Shown piece after piece: positions 42,520-52,477 of a stretch of 64,000 nt of DNA. Both the position numbers and the translations under genes were made by a program. A model generated the notes under the pieces. It was not told the DNA's origin. It ran no database searches and saw only the letters and a program-made list of their open reading frames with translations. Within the stretch, counting starts at the first letter, position 1. Each line of letters opens with the position of its first letter. The stretch is from Bacillota bacterium (GTDB lineage Bacteria > Bacillota > Clostridia > Oscillospirales > Ruminococcaceae): positions 228,547 through 292,546 of the forward strand of contig JAEZYS010000016.1 in the NCBI GenBank assembly GCA_023418925.1, read 5' to 3'.

Positions 42520-42782
42520 TTGAAAGTTCGTCAACCTGCTTGTTTTTCGGAGAAAAATTCGAACGAAGTGAGAACAGGTTTTAACCTTATCAAGGCTGTG
42601 GGATTCAAAAGGGCAAGGCCCTTTGTCGCTGTCCGCAGACAGCGAAATTCCTTAAACAAAGAAAACGGGGCAAGGGTGAGAAAAGCGACAGCTTTTCGAG
42701 GGAGGCGGACATGACCGCCTCCCTTTCTATCGATTTCAGTAGACTTTCCTTTCAAACAGTCCAGTGGACTGTTTGAAACAAA
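42520..42782 (+). repeat. Dispersed hairpin repeat, copy 7
   Basis: Same orientation as copies 2 and 3: AAAGTTCGTCAACCTG, with an inserted hairpin (TTTTTCGGAGAAAAATTCGA), GGGCAAGGCCC, TCGCTGTCCGCAGACAGCGA, AAAACGGGGCAAGGGTG, AAAAGCGACAGCTTTT, GGGAGGCG / CGCCTCCC and CAGTCCAGTGGACTG. The same insert occurs in copy 9. Confidence 0.9.
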
Positions 42783-42809
42783 GAAATGCTAAATAATAAT
42801 ATATAAAAA

Positions 42810-42965
42810 GGCTCTGTTTCTGTGGAGATTTGCAGGGCTTTCCGGTCGCCCTGCACCTTCGGGATATTCTCCGTTTTTGTTTTAGAGAGTTTCTCACTCT
42901 GCGGAGTGCGACCAAGGCTCTGCCTTTGGAAACCGCAAGCTTTGAAAAGCTTGAGCAAACTTTTA
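42810..42965 (-). repeat. Dispersed hairpin repeat, copy 8 (short subtype)
   Basis: Inverse orientation: GCAGGGCTTTCCGGTCGCCCTGC, TCTCCGTTTTTGTTTTAGAG, a middle pair CTCACTCTGCGGAGTG, GGCTCTGCCTTTGG and the end AAGCTTTGAAAAGCTTGAGCAAACTTTT. The end stem has a different sequence (AAGCTT) but the same shape as AACCTTTCAAGGTT in other copies. Confidence 0.8.
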
Positions 42966-43010
42966 TCTTCTTTATAATTTGTTAGAAATCAAGTTCTTCC
43001 GACAAACTCT

Positions 43011-43045
43011 GTGGACAACAATGTCTTTACGACATTGTTGTCCAC
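43011..43045. other. Perfect 15-bp inverted repeat upstream of spoIIE
   Basis: GTGGACAACAATGTC-tttac-GACATTGTTGTCCAC, no mismatch. It lies about 85 nt before the spoIIE start and has no T run, so it may be a regulator-binding site or leader structure and not a terminator. Confidence 0.6.
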
Positions 43046-43132
43046 TTTCATTATGACCTGTTTCGCACCATATCTGAATTATAATAATATAGACTATTCT
43101 GAGTGTATATCATAAAGGACGTGGTGATCGGG

Positions 43133-45436
43133 ATGTTAAAGACACAGGCTAAATCAAAAAGAAATGAGGAAGAATACAGTTCCGCAATCGGTGGCGATGA
43201 CGGAATAATACTCATTTTGCCGGTAAAAATAATATTGTGTGTTGTTGTCGGGTTTGTTCTTTCCGGTTCATCGGTTGGAGGGGCAAGGTCTCCTCTTGTC
43301 ATTTCCTTTGTGGGAACACTTTCTGTTATCCCTGCCATTTCAGCATTTGTAGGGGCTATGCTCTCGTTTTTTGTCAACGGTACACTCACTGATTCTGTCA
43401 GTGCCATGACGTCCATGCTTGCACTTATTTTCAGCAGTCTTATAATAAATGATGTTTTGAAAAAGAAACCAGGCTCATGTGCCAAAGCTGTTATCACAGG
43501 TATTGCCTGCCTTATGTGCGAGGTTATAATCAGCCTGTCAATGAAGCTGACGGCTATTCTTGTCCTTGCAATGATATGCAGGGCAATTTTGTGCAGCCTT
43601 GCGGCTTATTTTACAGACAAGGTATTCTCTGCTGTAAACGGACATCCGAGAATGTTCCTGAGTGGTGACAATGCTGTAGCCGCATCTGTAGTATATGTGC
43701 TGATGATATGCGCTATGACAAGTGTGTCATTCGGACTTATCAATGCTGGAAGAATTGCAGGTATATTCGTACTCATGGTTGCGGCGTACAAAACAGGTTA
43801 CAAGGGTGCGGCGGCTGTCGGAGTGCTTACCTCTTTCGGAATAGCACTTGCATCGCCAACTCTCGGACGTGATACTATGCTGCTGTCCTTTGCAGGTCTT
43901 GCGGCAGGTTTGTTTATAAATGGGGGAAGACTTAGCACAGCGTCGGTATTTGTTGCCGCCAACATGATAGGAATTGTGCTTATGGGGGTTCTTCCGGGTT
44001 CGCACAGATATGCTGCTGACGTTATTGTTGCGGCAATTATATTTTTTGCTGTTCCTGAAAAGTGGTATACAAAGCTGTTCGCAGGGCTTTCAAAAAGTCA
44101 GCCTGCTGTTGCCCAGATGATTTCATCAAGACTTGACTTCACTGTCAGAACCATTAAGGATATCAGGCAAAGTACAGCACAGGCTGGTGCTGCCTTTGAC
44201 AGGAGGGTAGGTACGGATGACATTTCTTCAAAGGTATGCCGTGAGGTATGTTCGGTATGCAGGGACAGTGCGTTTTGCTGCCAGAGTGATCTTCACAGAG
44301 CAGTATCTTATTTTTCTTCTGCGGAGGCGATACTTGCTGTTAAGGGTTATATTGTTGAAAAGGATCTGCCGAAGGGCCTTGAATACTGTACAAAAAAAGA
44401 CAGACTTGTAAACTGTTTCAACTCTTTTTATAAGCAGGCCCAGATGGAAAGGAGAAACGTTGATGCATATGCGTTTATGAGGGACATTGCCCTTGAACAG
44501 CTTATATCTACAGAGGACTTGCTCAAAAGTATAAATGCAGGACTTAATGAACTTGCAGGTTGTGATGATGCAAGAACTGCAAAGGTAAGGAAGATTCTCA
44601 TCGCTTTCGGCGCTAAGTATCCCGTTGTTTCCGTTATGCAGGACAGCGAGGGAAGGTTCTTTATAGAGGCATATATTTCTGGAATGATTAAGGGAAAGAT
44701 TTCACTTGTTACAGAGAAAATTTCAGCAATATTTGACCGTGAATTTTCTGCTCCGGTAATAAACTGTATTGACAAGGTTACAAGGATAAGTTATCACGAA
44801 ATTCCTGTTTACTGTCTTGAGATAGGAGCATGCAAAAAATCGGGACGTGAAAAGACTTCGGGAGATTCACAGGTTTATTTCAGTGACGGTCGAGGATGTA
44901 CATATTTTATTATATCTGACGGAATGGGAAGTGGGGCAAGGGCGGCTGTTGAAAGCTGTATGACCGTCAATCTGCTGAAAAAGCTGATTCAGGCAGGTGT
45001 CGGATTTGACTGTGCATTCAGACTTGTCAATCTTCTTTTACTGACAAAATCTTCAGAAGAGATTTTCTCAACAATTGACCTCTTATGCATTAATGCTTTT
45101 ACTGGACAGGCAGACATTTTAAAGCTTGGAGCAGCGCAGACGTTTATAAAATCAAATGGCTCCGTAAAATGCATTGAAAGCTTTTCAACGCCTGTCGGAA
45201 TTATTAGTTCAATCGAATTTGAGCATAGGACTACTTTTCTTACAGACGGAGATTGCGTTGTCATGATTTCTGATGGTATTGCAGAGGAAAGCTTTCCTGC
45301 TATCAGGGAAAATATGATGCAGAAGGATCTTAGTGTAGCAAAAGGAGCTGAAAAGATTATAGAAGTAACTGAGAAAAATGTTGCAGATAAAAAAGATGAT
45401 AAAAGTATCTTTATGATTAAAATATGCAAAATATAA
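43133..45436 (+). CDS. spoIIE: Stage II sporulation protein E (SpoIIE), PP2C phosphatase
   Basis: The 767-aa product from ATG 43133 (a GTG at 43124 is also possible) has about ten N-terminal membrane helices, a central helical domain with several Cys (CREVCSVCRDSAFCC), and a PP2C domain at the end. Its metal site reads YFIISDGMGSGARAAVES, with DCVVMISDGIAEE and DDKSIFMIKI near the end. SpoIIE dephosphorylates SpoIIAA in the forespore to free sigma-F. Its presence points to spore formation. Confidence 0.92.
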   Translation: MLKTQAKSKRNEEEYSSAIGGDDGIILILPVKIILCVVVGFVLSGSSVGGARSPLVISFVGTLSVIPAISAFVGAMLSFFVNGTLTDSVSAMTSMLALIFSSLIINDVLKKKPGSCAKAVITGIACLMCEVIISLSMKLTAILVLAMICRAILCSLAAYFTDKVFSAVNGHPRMFLSGDNAVAASVVYVLMICAMTSVSFGLINAGRIAGIFVLMVAAYKTGYKGAAAVGVLTSFGIALASPTLGRDTMLLSFAGLAAGLFINGGRLSTASVFVAANMIGIVLMGVLPGSHRYAADVIVAAIIFFAVPEKWYTKLFAGLSKSQPAVAQMISSRLDFTVRTIKDIRQSTAQAGAAFDRRVGTDDISSKVCREVCSVCRDSAFCCQSDLHRAVSYFSSAEAILAVKGYIVEKDLPKGLEYCTKKDRLVNCFNSFYKQAQMERRNVDAYAFMRDIALEQLISTEDLLKSINAGLNELAGCDDARTAKVRKILIAFGAKYPVVSVMQDSEGRFFIEAYISGMIKGKISLVTEKISAIFDREFSAPVINCIDKVTRISYHEIPVYCLEIGACKKSGREKTSGDSQVYFSDGRGCTYFIISDGMGSGARAAVESCMTVNLLKKLIQAGVGFDCAFRLVNLLLLTKSSEEIFSTIDLLCINAFTGQADILKLGAAQTFIKSNGSVKCIESFSTPVGIISSIEFEHRTTFLTDGDCVVMISDGIAEESFPAIRENMMQKDLSVAKGAEKIIEVTEKNVADKKDDKSIFMIKICKI

Positions 45437-45602
45437 CCAATAAAAGGAACTATAAAAGCCTGTATAAATATTATTTTTTATTATTTGTATAATTTATTAA
45501 CATGAATGTTTTAAATACTCTAATTTTTCATTAAACTTTAGTAAAGTTATACTAAATCTTTATTAAATTTAAGTGTAGATTGTAAAATTAACACAAAACC
45601 TA

Positions 45603-45631
45603 TTGCAGTTTAGTACATATTCTGTTAAAAT
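45603..45631 (+). promoter_or_regulatory. Sigma-A promoter of the glgBCDA operon
   Basis: TTGCAG at 45603-45608, a 17-nt spacer and TAAAAT at 45626-45631, about 30 nt before the glgB start codon. Confidence 0.75.
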
Positions 45632-45662
45632 ATATATTAGAATACAAAAGGAGTATTTATAT

Positions 45663-47744
45663 ATGGACAATAATAGTAATAACATTACCGGATATGAATT
45701 TCCAATGCATATTTTTCATGAGGGAACTAATTTTAATGCTTCTGATTTTTTTGGATCTCATGGTGGCGAAGTTAATGGGAAGAAGGGAGCTTTCTTCAGG
45801 CTTTGGGCACCTCATGCCAAGTCCGTTTCGCTTGTAGGTGATTTTAATGAGTGGGATAGAAATAAAACACCTATGTACAGGTTGCAAGATGATTCTGTAT
45901 GGGAAGTATTTGTTGAAAATGTCGAACAATATTTTACATATAAATACAGTATTGAAACTGCTCATAAAAGTATTGTAATGAAATCAGATCCTTATGGTTT
46001 TCACATGGAAACCAGACCGGACACCGCTACTAAATTCTTTGATATTTCTGGCTTTGAATGGACTGATGATAAGTGGTATCTTGAAAAATCAAATAAGAAT
46101 GTTTATAAGAGTCCAATGAATATCTATGAGGTTCACCTCAGTTCATGGCGTACTTTTCCTGATGGTAGTACATACAACTATGTAAAATTTGCTGAGGAGA
46201 TAATACCTTATCTTAAGGAGCTAAGCTATACACATATTGAGCTTATGCCGCTTGCAGAATATCCGTTTGATGGCTCATGGGGCTATCAGATTATTGGATA
46301 TTATGCGCCGACGTCAAGATATGGGACACCACATGATTTCATGAAAATGATTGATATGTTTCATAATGCCGGCATAGGCGTTATTCTTGACTGGGTTCCT
46401 GCACATTTCCCTAAGGATGCTACAGGATTGTTTGAGTTTGACGGTGACTGCTGTTATGAGTATAGCGATCCGCTGAAAAGAGAGCACGCTTCATGGGGAA
46501 CAAGAGTATTCGATTTTGGAAAGGGCGAAGTTCAGTCATTCCTTATTTCAAATGCACTTTACTGGATTGAAAAAATGCATGTTGACGGATTAAGAGTTGA
46601 TGCGGTAGCTTCTATGCTTTACCTTGACTATGACAGACGTTCAGGTGAATGGAGGCCAAATAAGGATGGCGGAAATGAGAACCTTGAGGTTGTTGAGTTT
46701 TTGAGAAAGCTTAATACAGCCGTATTCGGGCGAAACCCTGATGTTCTTATGATTGCTGAAGAATCAACTTCATGGCCGCTTGTTACAAAGCCTGCTGATA
46801 TTGGTGGACTTGGATTCAACTTCAAGTGGAATATGGGCTGGATGAATGATATGCTCGACTATATGAGGATGGACCCTATATACAGGGCAAATAACCATAA
46901 CAAGCTTACATTTTCATTCTTTTACAGTTTCAGTGAGAACTATGTTCTTCCTGTTTCACACGATGAGGTTGTTCACGGAAAGGCTTCACTTTTCGGAAAA
47001 ATGAGTGCACCGACTATGGAAGATAAATTCACTTCAATGAGAGCTTTTCTTGCATATATGATGGCTCATCCGGGAAAGAAACTCACCTTTATGGGAAATG
47101 AATTTGCACAGGTTGTCGAGTGGGACTACAAGAAAGAACTGGACTGGCTGCTGCTTGATTTTGATAATCACAAGAAGATATTGCAGTTCAGCAAGGATTT
47201 AAATAAATTTTACCTTGACAATTCGCCGTTGTGGCAGAACGATGATTCATGGAATGGTTTCTCATGGATAAGCAATGATGACTATATGCAGAGTATCATT
47301 TCATTCAGAAGAATTGATGATTCAGGCAATGAAATCATTGTTGTCTGCAATTTTGTTCCTGTTGAGAGGGAGAACTATAAAATCGGTGTTCCTTATATGG
47401 GCACATATGAACAGATTTTTTCTTCAGACAATGAAAAATACGGCGGAACAGGACTGGACAATAAAAAGCTTAAAGCACAAAATTACAGTATGCATGGATA
47501 TGATCAGTCAATTTCCATCAGGATTCCCGCAATGTCCGTTGTGTATTTCAAGTGTACTCCTGAAAAGTCAAAGAAAACTCCAGACAAGAAGGAAAAGACT
47601 GAAAACAAAAAGACAGCTTCAAAAACTAAAATTGCGGATAAGTCAAAAAAGGCAACAGGTACGTCTAAAAATTCCTCTGCTACTAAAAGTAAAAAAACAG
47701 TTTCAACTGTGAATAAAAATAAAACTAGCAAATTAGTAAAGTAA
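45663..47744 (+). CDS. glgB: 1,4-alpha-glucan branching enzyme with a Lys-rich tail
   Basis: ATG 45663 follows AAAAGGAG and gives 693 aa. A CBM48 (FFRLWAPHAKSVSLVGDFNEWD) precedes the GH13 barrel: MHVDGLRVDAVASMLYLDYDR (nucleophile Asp), VLMIAEESTSWP (acid Glu) and VLPVSHDEVVHGKASL. It adds alpha-1,6 branches to glycogen. The last about 60 residues are a low-complexity Lys/Thr/Ser tail, absent from usual GlgB. First gene of the glgB-C-D-A operon. Confidence 0.95.
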   Translation: MDNNSNNITGYEFPMHIFHEGTNFNASDFFGSHGGEVNGKKGAFFRLWAPHAKSVSLVGDFNEWDRNKTPMYRLQDDSVWEVFVENVEQYFTYKYSIETAHKSIVMKSDPYGFHMETRPDTATKFFDISGFEWTDDKWYLEKSNKNVYKSPMNIYEVHLSSWRTFPDGSTYNYVKFAEEIIPYLKELSYTHIELMPLAEYPFDGSWGYQIIGYYAPTSRYGTPHDFMKMIDMFHNAGIGVILDWVPAHFPKDATGLFEFDGDCCYEYSDPLKREHASWGTRVFDFGKGEVQSFLISNALYWIEKMHVDGLRVDAVASMLYLDYDRRSGEWRPNKDGGNENLEVVEFLRKLNTAVFGRNPDVLMIAEESTSWPLVTKPADIGGLGFNFKWNMGWMNDMLDYMRMDPIYRANNHNKLTFSFFYSFSENYVLPVSHDEVVHGKASLFGKMSAPTMEDKFTSMRAFLAYMMAHPGKKLTFMGNEFAQVVEWDYKKELDWLLLDFDNHKKILQFSKDLNKFYLDNSPLWQNDDSWNGFSWISNDDYMQSIISFRRIDDSGNEIIVVCNFVPVERENYKIGVPYMGTYEQIFSSDNEKYGGTGLDNKKLKAQNYSMHGYDQSISIRIPAMSVVYFKCTPEKSKKTPDKKEKTENKKTASKTKIADKSKKATGTSKNSSATKSKKTVSTVNKNKTSKLVK

Positions 47745-47768
47745 TTACCACATTAGGAGGATTATTCA

Positions 47769-48971
47769 ATGTATACTAAAAAAGAATGTGTTGCGATGCT
47801 GCTTGCCGGGGGACAGGGCAGCCGCTTATACGCATTGACGCAGGATATGGCAAAACCTGCTGTTCCTTACGGAGGAAAATACAGAATTATTGATTTTCCG
47901 CTTTCAAACTGCGTAAACTCAGGCATTGATACTGTAGGTGTTCTTACGCAGTACCAGCCACTTGTTCTCCATGACTATATTGGAAATGGTCAGCCTTGGG
48001 ATCTTGACAAGCTCCACGGAGGAGTTCACCTTCTCCCGCCTTTCCAGACAGCACTTGGAGCGCAGTGGTACAAAGGAACGGCAAATGCTATCTATCAGAA
48101 TATTTCCTTTGTTGACAGATATAAACCTGAATATGTTGCTATTCTTTCAGGCGACCATATCTACAAGATGGATTATGATGCAATGCTTGAATTCCACAAG
48201 AAAAAGAAAGCTGATTGTACAATAGCAGTAATTGATGTATCTCTTGATGAAGCTTCACGTTTTGGTATCATGACAGCTGATGAAAATTCAGTTATTACCG
48301 CATTTGAAGAAAAGCCTAAGGAACCAAAATCAACTCTTGCCTCAATGGGTATTTATATATTCTCATGGGACAAACTCAGAAAGTATCTTATTGATAATGA
48401 AAATGATGAAACAGCATCCAAGGACTTTGGTAAGAACATTATTCCTGATATGCTTAATAATGGCGAGGTAATGGTTGCTTACCCGTTTGAGGGTTACTGG
48501 AAGGATGTCGGAACACTTGATTCCCTCTGGGAAGCAAACATGGATATACTTAATCCTAATATCCCGATTAACCTTTATGATCCTGACTGGAGAATATATT
48601 CAAGAAATCCTATTATGCCTCCTCAGTATATTTCAGCCTCTGCTGTTGTTGAAAACTCAATGGTTACAGACGGATGTGAAGTAAGTGGAAATGTTGACTT
48701 CTCAGTTATTTTCCAGGGTGTCAAGATTGAAGAAGGTGCAACAGTCTGCGATAGCATCATAATGCCGGGATCAGTTATCAAGTCAGGAGCTAATGTTGAA
48801 TACGCAATTGTAGGCGAAAATTGTGTGATTGAAAAGGGTGCGCAGGTAGGCTTGCGCCCTGAAACAGTTCATAACAGGGATGATTGGGGAATTGCAGTTG
48901 TAGGTCACAACATTACAATATCCGAAAATGCTAAGGTCTTACCTAAGCAGATCATTTCGGAAAGTATATAA
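47769..48971 (+). CDS. glgC: ADP-glucose pyrophosphorylase, catalytic subunit GlgC
   Basis: The 400-aa protein has the nucleotidyltransferase loop LLAGGQGSRLYALT, KPAVPYGGKYRIIDFPLSNC, the sugar-binding SGDHIYKMDYDAM and IFEEKP-type FEEKPKEP. A left-handed beta-helix C-terminus follows. It makes ADP-glucose from ATP and glucose-1-phosphate. It pairs with GlgD as in other Firmicutes. 24 nt after glgB. Confidence 0.95.
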   Translation: MYTKKECVAMLLAGGQGSRLYALTQDMAKPAVPYGGKYRIIDFPLSNCVNSGIDTVGVLTQYQPLVLHDYIGNGQPWDLDKLHGGVHLLPPFQTALGAQWYKGTANAIYQNISFVDRYKPEYVAILSGDHIYKMDYDAMLEFHKKKKADCTIAVIDVSLDEASRFGIMTADENSVITAFEEKPKEPKSTLASMGIYIFSWDKLRKYLIDNENDETASKDFGKNIIPDMLNNGEVMVAYPFEGYWKDVGTLDSLWEANMDILNPNIPINLYDPDWRIYSRNPIMPPQYISASAVVENSMVTDGCEVSGNVDFSVIFQGVKIEEGATVCDSIIMPGSVIKSGANVEYAIVGENCVIEKGAQVGLRPETVHNRDDWGIAVVGHNITISENAKVLPKQIISESI

Positions 48972-48986
48972 GGGAGGTGACCTAAA

Positions 48987-50111
48987 GTGAGCGCTAATAA
49001 AAAATTTCTTGGTATAATATTTTCAAATATGCATGATAGTTGCATAACTGATTTGACTAAAAACAGAACTATGGGCTCTGTTCTTTTCGGAGGTCGTTAC
49101 AGACTTATTGACTTCCCGATTTCTAATATGGTCAACAGTGGTGTTGACGAGGTAGGCGTTATCACAAAATCAAATTATCAGTCACTTCTTGATCATCTTG
49201 GATCAGGACGTGAGTGGGATTTATCAAGAAAGAGAGGCGGACTTCATCTTCTTCCTCCTTTCAGCAACAATTCAAGCGGTATGTACAGAGGCCGTCTTGA
49301 AGCTCTTTATGGGATTTATGATTTTATTAACGGTTCTGATGCTGACTATGTTGTTATGTCAGACTGCGATGTAGTTACTAACATGAACATTGAAAACATT
49401 ATTGACCGTCATATTGATACCAAGGCTGATATCACAATTGTATATGCACGTGATGTGCTTCAGCTTGAACAGGCACAACATTCAACTGTTCTTGGCATTG
49501 ACGAGGATGAAAGAGTTTATGATGTTCTTTTAAGACCACAACTCAGCGGAGCATGCAATCTCTCACTGAATATGTATGTAATCGGCAGGGAGTTCCTCAA
49601 GAATATTATACTTGAAACAGCTTCAAGAAGTTTATTCAGCTTTGAGCAGGATATCATTCAGGCTCGCAGAAATGAATATAAAATTATGGGTTACAAGCAT
49701 GAAGGCTATTATACCAAAATTACTTCTATGGATACATATTTTAAGGCTAACATGAGTTTGCTTAATACTGAAAACAGAAATAAGCTTTTTGTAAGTATTT
49801 CACCGATTTATACAAAGGTACGTGATAACCCGCCTGCTAAGTTTGGTATAGGTGCTTCTGTAAAGAATTCACTAATTGCTGACGGATGCATAATTGAGGG
49901 AACAGTTGAGAACAGTATCTTATTCAGAGGTGTTAGGGTTGGAAAGGGTGCATGTGTAAGAAATTCAATTATCATGCAGAACGGAAGCATCGGTAGAAAG
50001 AGCGATGTAAATTACATTATTACCGACAAAAATGTTGTTATCAATGAATTTAAGATTCTTACAGGTTCTCAGAATCATCAGCTATTTATCGGTAAAAACG
50101 TTGTTATTTGA
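48987..50111 (+). CDS. glgD: GlgD, regulatory subunit of ADP-glucose pyrophosphorylase
   Basis: A GTG start with GGGAGGTGA 7 nt upstream gives 374 aa. The fold is that of GlgC, with GGRYRLIDFPISNMVNSG and YVVMSDCDVVTNMNI, but the N-terminal GGxGxRL nucleotide loop is missing (IIFSNMHDSCITDL in its place), as in known GlgD. It has no pyrophosphorylase activity and tunes GlgC. 16 nt after glgC. Confidence 0.93.
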   Translation: MSANKKFLGIIFSNMHDSCITDLTKNRTMGSVLFGGRYRLIDFPISNMVNSGVDEVGVITKSNYQSLLDHLGSGREWDLSRKRGGLHLLPPFSNNSSGMYRGRLEALYGIYDFINGSDADYVVMSDCDVVTNMNIENIIDRHIDTKADITIVYARDVLQLEQAQHSTVLGIDEDERVYDVLLRPQLSGACNLSLNMYVIGREFLKNIILETASRSLFSFEQDIIQARRNEYKIMGYKHEGYYTKITSMDTYFKANMSLLNTENRNKLFVSISPIYTKVRDNPPAKFGIGASVKNSLIADGCIIEGTVENSILFRGVRVGKGACVRNSIIMQNGSIGRKSDVNYIITDKNVVINEFKILTGSQNHQLFIGKNVVI

Positions 50112-50141
50112 TTATAATTAAGCTGAAAGGGATGTGGTTTT

Positions 50142-51563
50142 ATGAGAATTTTGTACGCTGCTTCAGAGGCTTTGCCATTTGCTGCTTCAGGAGGTCTTGC
50201 AGATGTTGCCGGCTCTCTTCCTGCTGCTATCTGCAAAACTGATAATGATTGCAGAGTTGTTCTGCCATTATATAAAAGCGTCAAGCAGGAGTTAAGGGAC
50301 GGACTTAAGTTCCTTACAAACTTTACTGTTGATGTTGGCTGGAGAAAGCAATATTGCGGTGTGTACGAGGGTGAATACAACGGAGTGACCTATTATCTGC
50401 TTGATAATGAATATTATTTTGGCAGAGATGGATTATACGGTTTCTATGATGACTGTGAAAGATTTGTATTTCTCTCAAGAGCTATTCTTGAAATGATCAA
50501 GTATATTGACTGGAAACCGCAGGTTATCAACTGTAACGACTGGCAGACAGCACTTGTTCCTGTTTATTATCAGGTGTTTTACAGATACCAGTTCGGTTAT
50601 GAAGATATTAAAACTGTATTTACAATACACAATATACAATATCAGGGCAAGTACGGAATGGAAGTACTTAACGAGGTTCTGGGTATACCAATGTACCACA
50701 CCAAGCTGCTTGAGTATGATGGATGTGTAAACATTGTAAAGGGTGCGCTTGAAACTGCTGACAAGATTACAACTGTTTCACCAAGCTATGCATGGGAAAT
50801 CCTTGATCCATGGTATTCACATGGTCTTGACAGAGCGCTTGTTAACAAGCAGTACAAGCTTTGCGGGTTCCTCAATGGAATTGACACAGACCTTTACAAC
50901 CCTGAAACTGATCCGCTGATTGTGAAAAACTTCACTACAAAGAGCCTTAAGGGTAAGGCTGAATGTAAGGCTGCTCTTCTTAGCGAACTGAATCTTCAGG
51001 AGGGAACAGAACCCCTTATCGGTATCATTACGAGATTTGTTTCACATAAGGGACTTGACCTTATCAAATATGTTTTTGAGGATATGCTTAATCTTGGATT
51101 CAAATTTGCTATTGTTGGTTCAGGTGAAAAGATTTATGAGGATTTCTTTAAAGAAATGGCTTTGAGACATCCTGACAAGGTTAGTGTTACAATAGGATTT
51201 ATGCCTGACCTTGCAAGAAGAATTTATGCTTCTGCTGATATGTTCCTCATGCCTTCACAGAGCGAGCCTTGCGGACTTGCACAGATGATTTCTCTCAGAT
51301 ACGGTACTATTCCGATAGTAAGAGAAACAGGCGGTCTGCGTGACAGCATCAGGGATGCAGGCGGAGAAAACGGCAACGGCTTCACATTCAAGACTTATAA
51401 TGCTCATGATATGCTTGATGCTTGTGCAAGAGCAAGAGAGTATTATAACAGTAAGAAGAATTGGAAGAGTCTTGTCGTTGCAGCTATGAAAAATGATTAT
51501 AGCTGGGGAACATCTGCTAAGCTTTACTTAGGACTTTACAAAGAGCTTGCTGGAGAAAAATGA
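50142..51563 (+). CDS. glgA: Glycogen synthase (ADP-glucose dependent)
   Basis: The 473-aa GT5 enzyme begins MRILYAASEALPFAASGGLADVAGSLP; the usual KTGGL is ASGGL, a form often seen in Clostridia. HNIQYQGKYGME, NGIDTDLYNP, and the C-terminal site MPSQSEPCGLAQMISLRYGTIPIVRETGGL are typical. It extends alpha-1,4-glucan chains. Last gene of the operon, ended by a terminator. Confidence 0.95.
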   Translation: MRILYAASEALPFAASGGLADVAGSLPAAICKTDNDCRVVLPLYKSVKQELRDGLKFLTNFTVDVGWRKQYCGVYEGEYNGVTYYLLDNEYYFGRDGLYGFYDDCERFVFLSRAILEMIKYIDWKPQVINCNDWQTALVPVYYQVFYRYQFGYEDIKTVFTIHNIQYQGKYGMEVLNEVLGIPMYHTKLLEYDGCVNIVKGALETADKITTVSPSYAWEILDPWYSHGLDRALVNKQYKLCGFLNGIDTDLYNPETDPLIVKNFTTKSLKGKAECKAALLSELNLQEGTEPLIGIITRFVSHKGLDLIKYVFEDMLNLGFKFAIVGSGEKIYEDFFKEMALRHPDKVSVTIGFMPDLARRIYASADMFLMPSQSEPCGLAQMISLRYGTIPIVRETGGLRDSIRDAGGENGNGFTFKTYNAHDMLDACARAREYYNSKKNWKSLVVAAMKNDYSWGTSAKLYLGLYKELAGEK

Positions 51564-51618
51564 TATTAGACTAATATCCAATGATTATTTGTCTGCACTT
51601 TAATTGGAGCTTAGTATT

Positions 51619-51650
51619 AAACCGCCGGAGTTATGCTTCGGCGGTTTTTC
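51619..51650 (+). terminator. Intrinsic terminator after glgA
   Basis: AAACCGCCG / CGGCGGTTT, 9 bp with an 11-nt loop, followed by TTTTT overlapping the right arm. Confidence 0.85.
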
Positions 51651-51706
51651 AGCGAATATAATGCGGGAGGAGATATGCTTTCACGATGAAGGCATAAAAA
51701 ATAATT

Positions 51707-52261
51707 ATGAAGACTATACTTGCTTCGGCATCTCCGAGAAGAAGGGAACTCCTTGGATATGTTGTTAAAGGCTTTGATATTATTCCATCTGATGTTAATG
51801 AAACTATTCCTGAAATAGTAAATCCGGAAAATTCGGCTGAATACCTTGCTATAAAAAAGGCAAAAGCTGTTTCGAGTGAACATATGCAGGATATCGTTAT
51901 TGGCTGCGATACGGTTGTTATTCTTGACGGGGAAGTATTCGGCAAACCGGTTGATAAGACGGACGCACGCATAATGCTTGAAAAACTCTCTGGCAGGATT
52001 CATAAGGTTATTACGGGCGTTTGCATATGCAGAGGAAATGAAATGAAGAGTTTTTCCACTGTTACAGAAGTTGAATTTTATCATTTAAGTGAGGATGAAA
52101 TTGAAGAATACATTGCAACCGGTGAACCTATGGACAAGGCTGGTGCATATGGTATACAAGGATATGGCAGTTTGCTTGTCAAGGAAATTTGCGGTGATTT
52201 TTTCAATGTTGTCGGGTTGCCTGTTTCAAGACTGAAAAGGGAGTATGACGGATTTAAGTAA
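51707..52261 (+). CDS. maf: Maf-family nucleotide pyrophosphatase
   Basis: The 184-aa protein has the Maf start ILASASPRRRELL, the catalytic region IGCDTVVILDGEVFGKPVDKTDARIMLEKLSGRIHKVITGV and the end DKAGAYGIQGYGSLLVKEICGDFFNVVGLPVSRL. Maf proteins hydrolyse dTTP/UTP or modified nucleotides and are linked to septum control. Confidence 0.95.
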   Translation: MKTILASASPRRRELLGYVVKGFDIIPSDVNETIPEIVNPENSAEYLAIKKAKAVSSEHMQDIVIGCDTVVILDGEVFGKPVDKTDARIMLEKLSGRIHKVITGVCICRGNEMKSFSTVTEVEFYHLSEDEIEEYIATGEPMDKAGAYGIQGYGSLLVKEICGDFFNVVGLPVSRLKREYDGFK

Positions 52262-52355
52262 GTTTTTATAAACGAAAGCAACAGAATATTAGTTTTTTTA
52301 TTAAATTTTTTATGCAGATTAGTAACTTCCGTTATACAAAGTTCACAGATTTACA

Positions 52356-52384
52356 TTGATTTTCATACCCATAAATGATATTAT
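52356..52384 (+). promoter_or_regulatory. Sigma-A promoter of the GH3 gene
   Basis: TTGATT at 52356-52361, a 17-nt spacer and TATTAT at 52379-52384. Confidence 0.6.
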
Positions 52385-52477
52385 AACTTTAGTAATAAAA
52401 GTAATAATATGTAGAACTTAGTAAATTATTATTTTATTGCAGGAATGTGAATTTATGTTGACAACGGGAGGAATTAA

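Noticed and set aside
42442..42714. A 90-codon open frame after rsmA
   Set aside because: It runs through repeat copy 7, and similar frames appear by chance in other copies.
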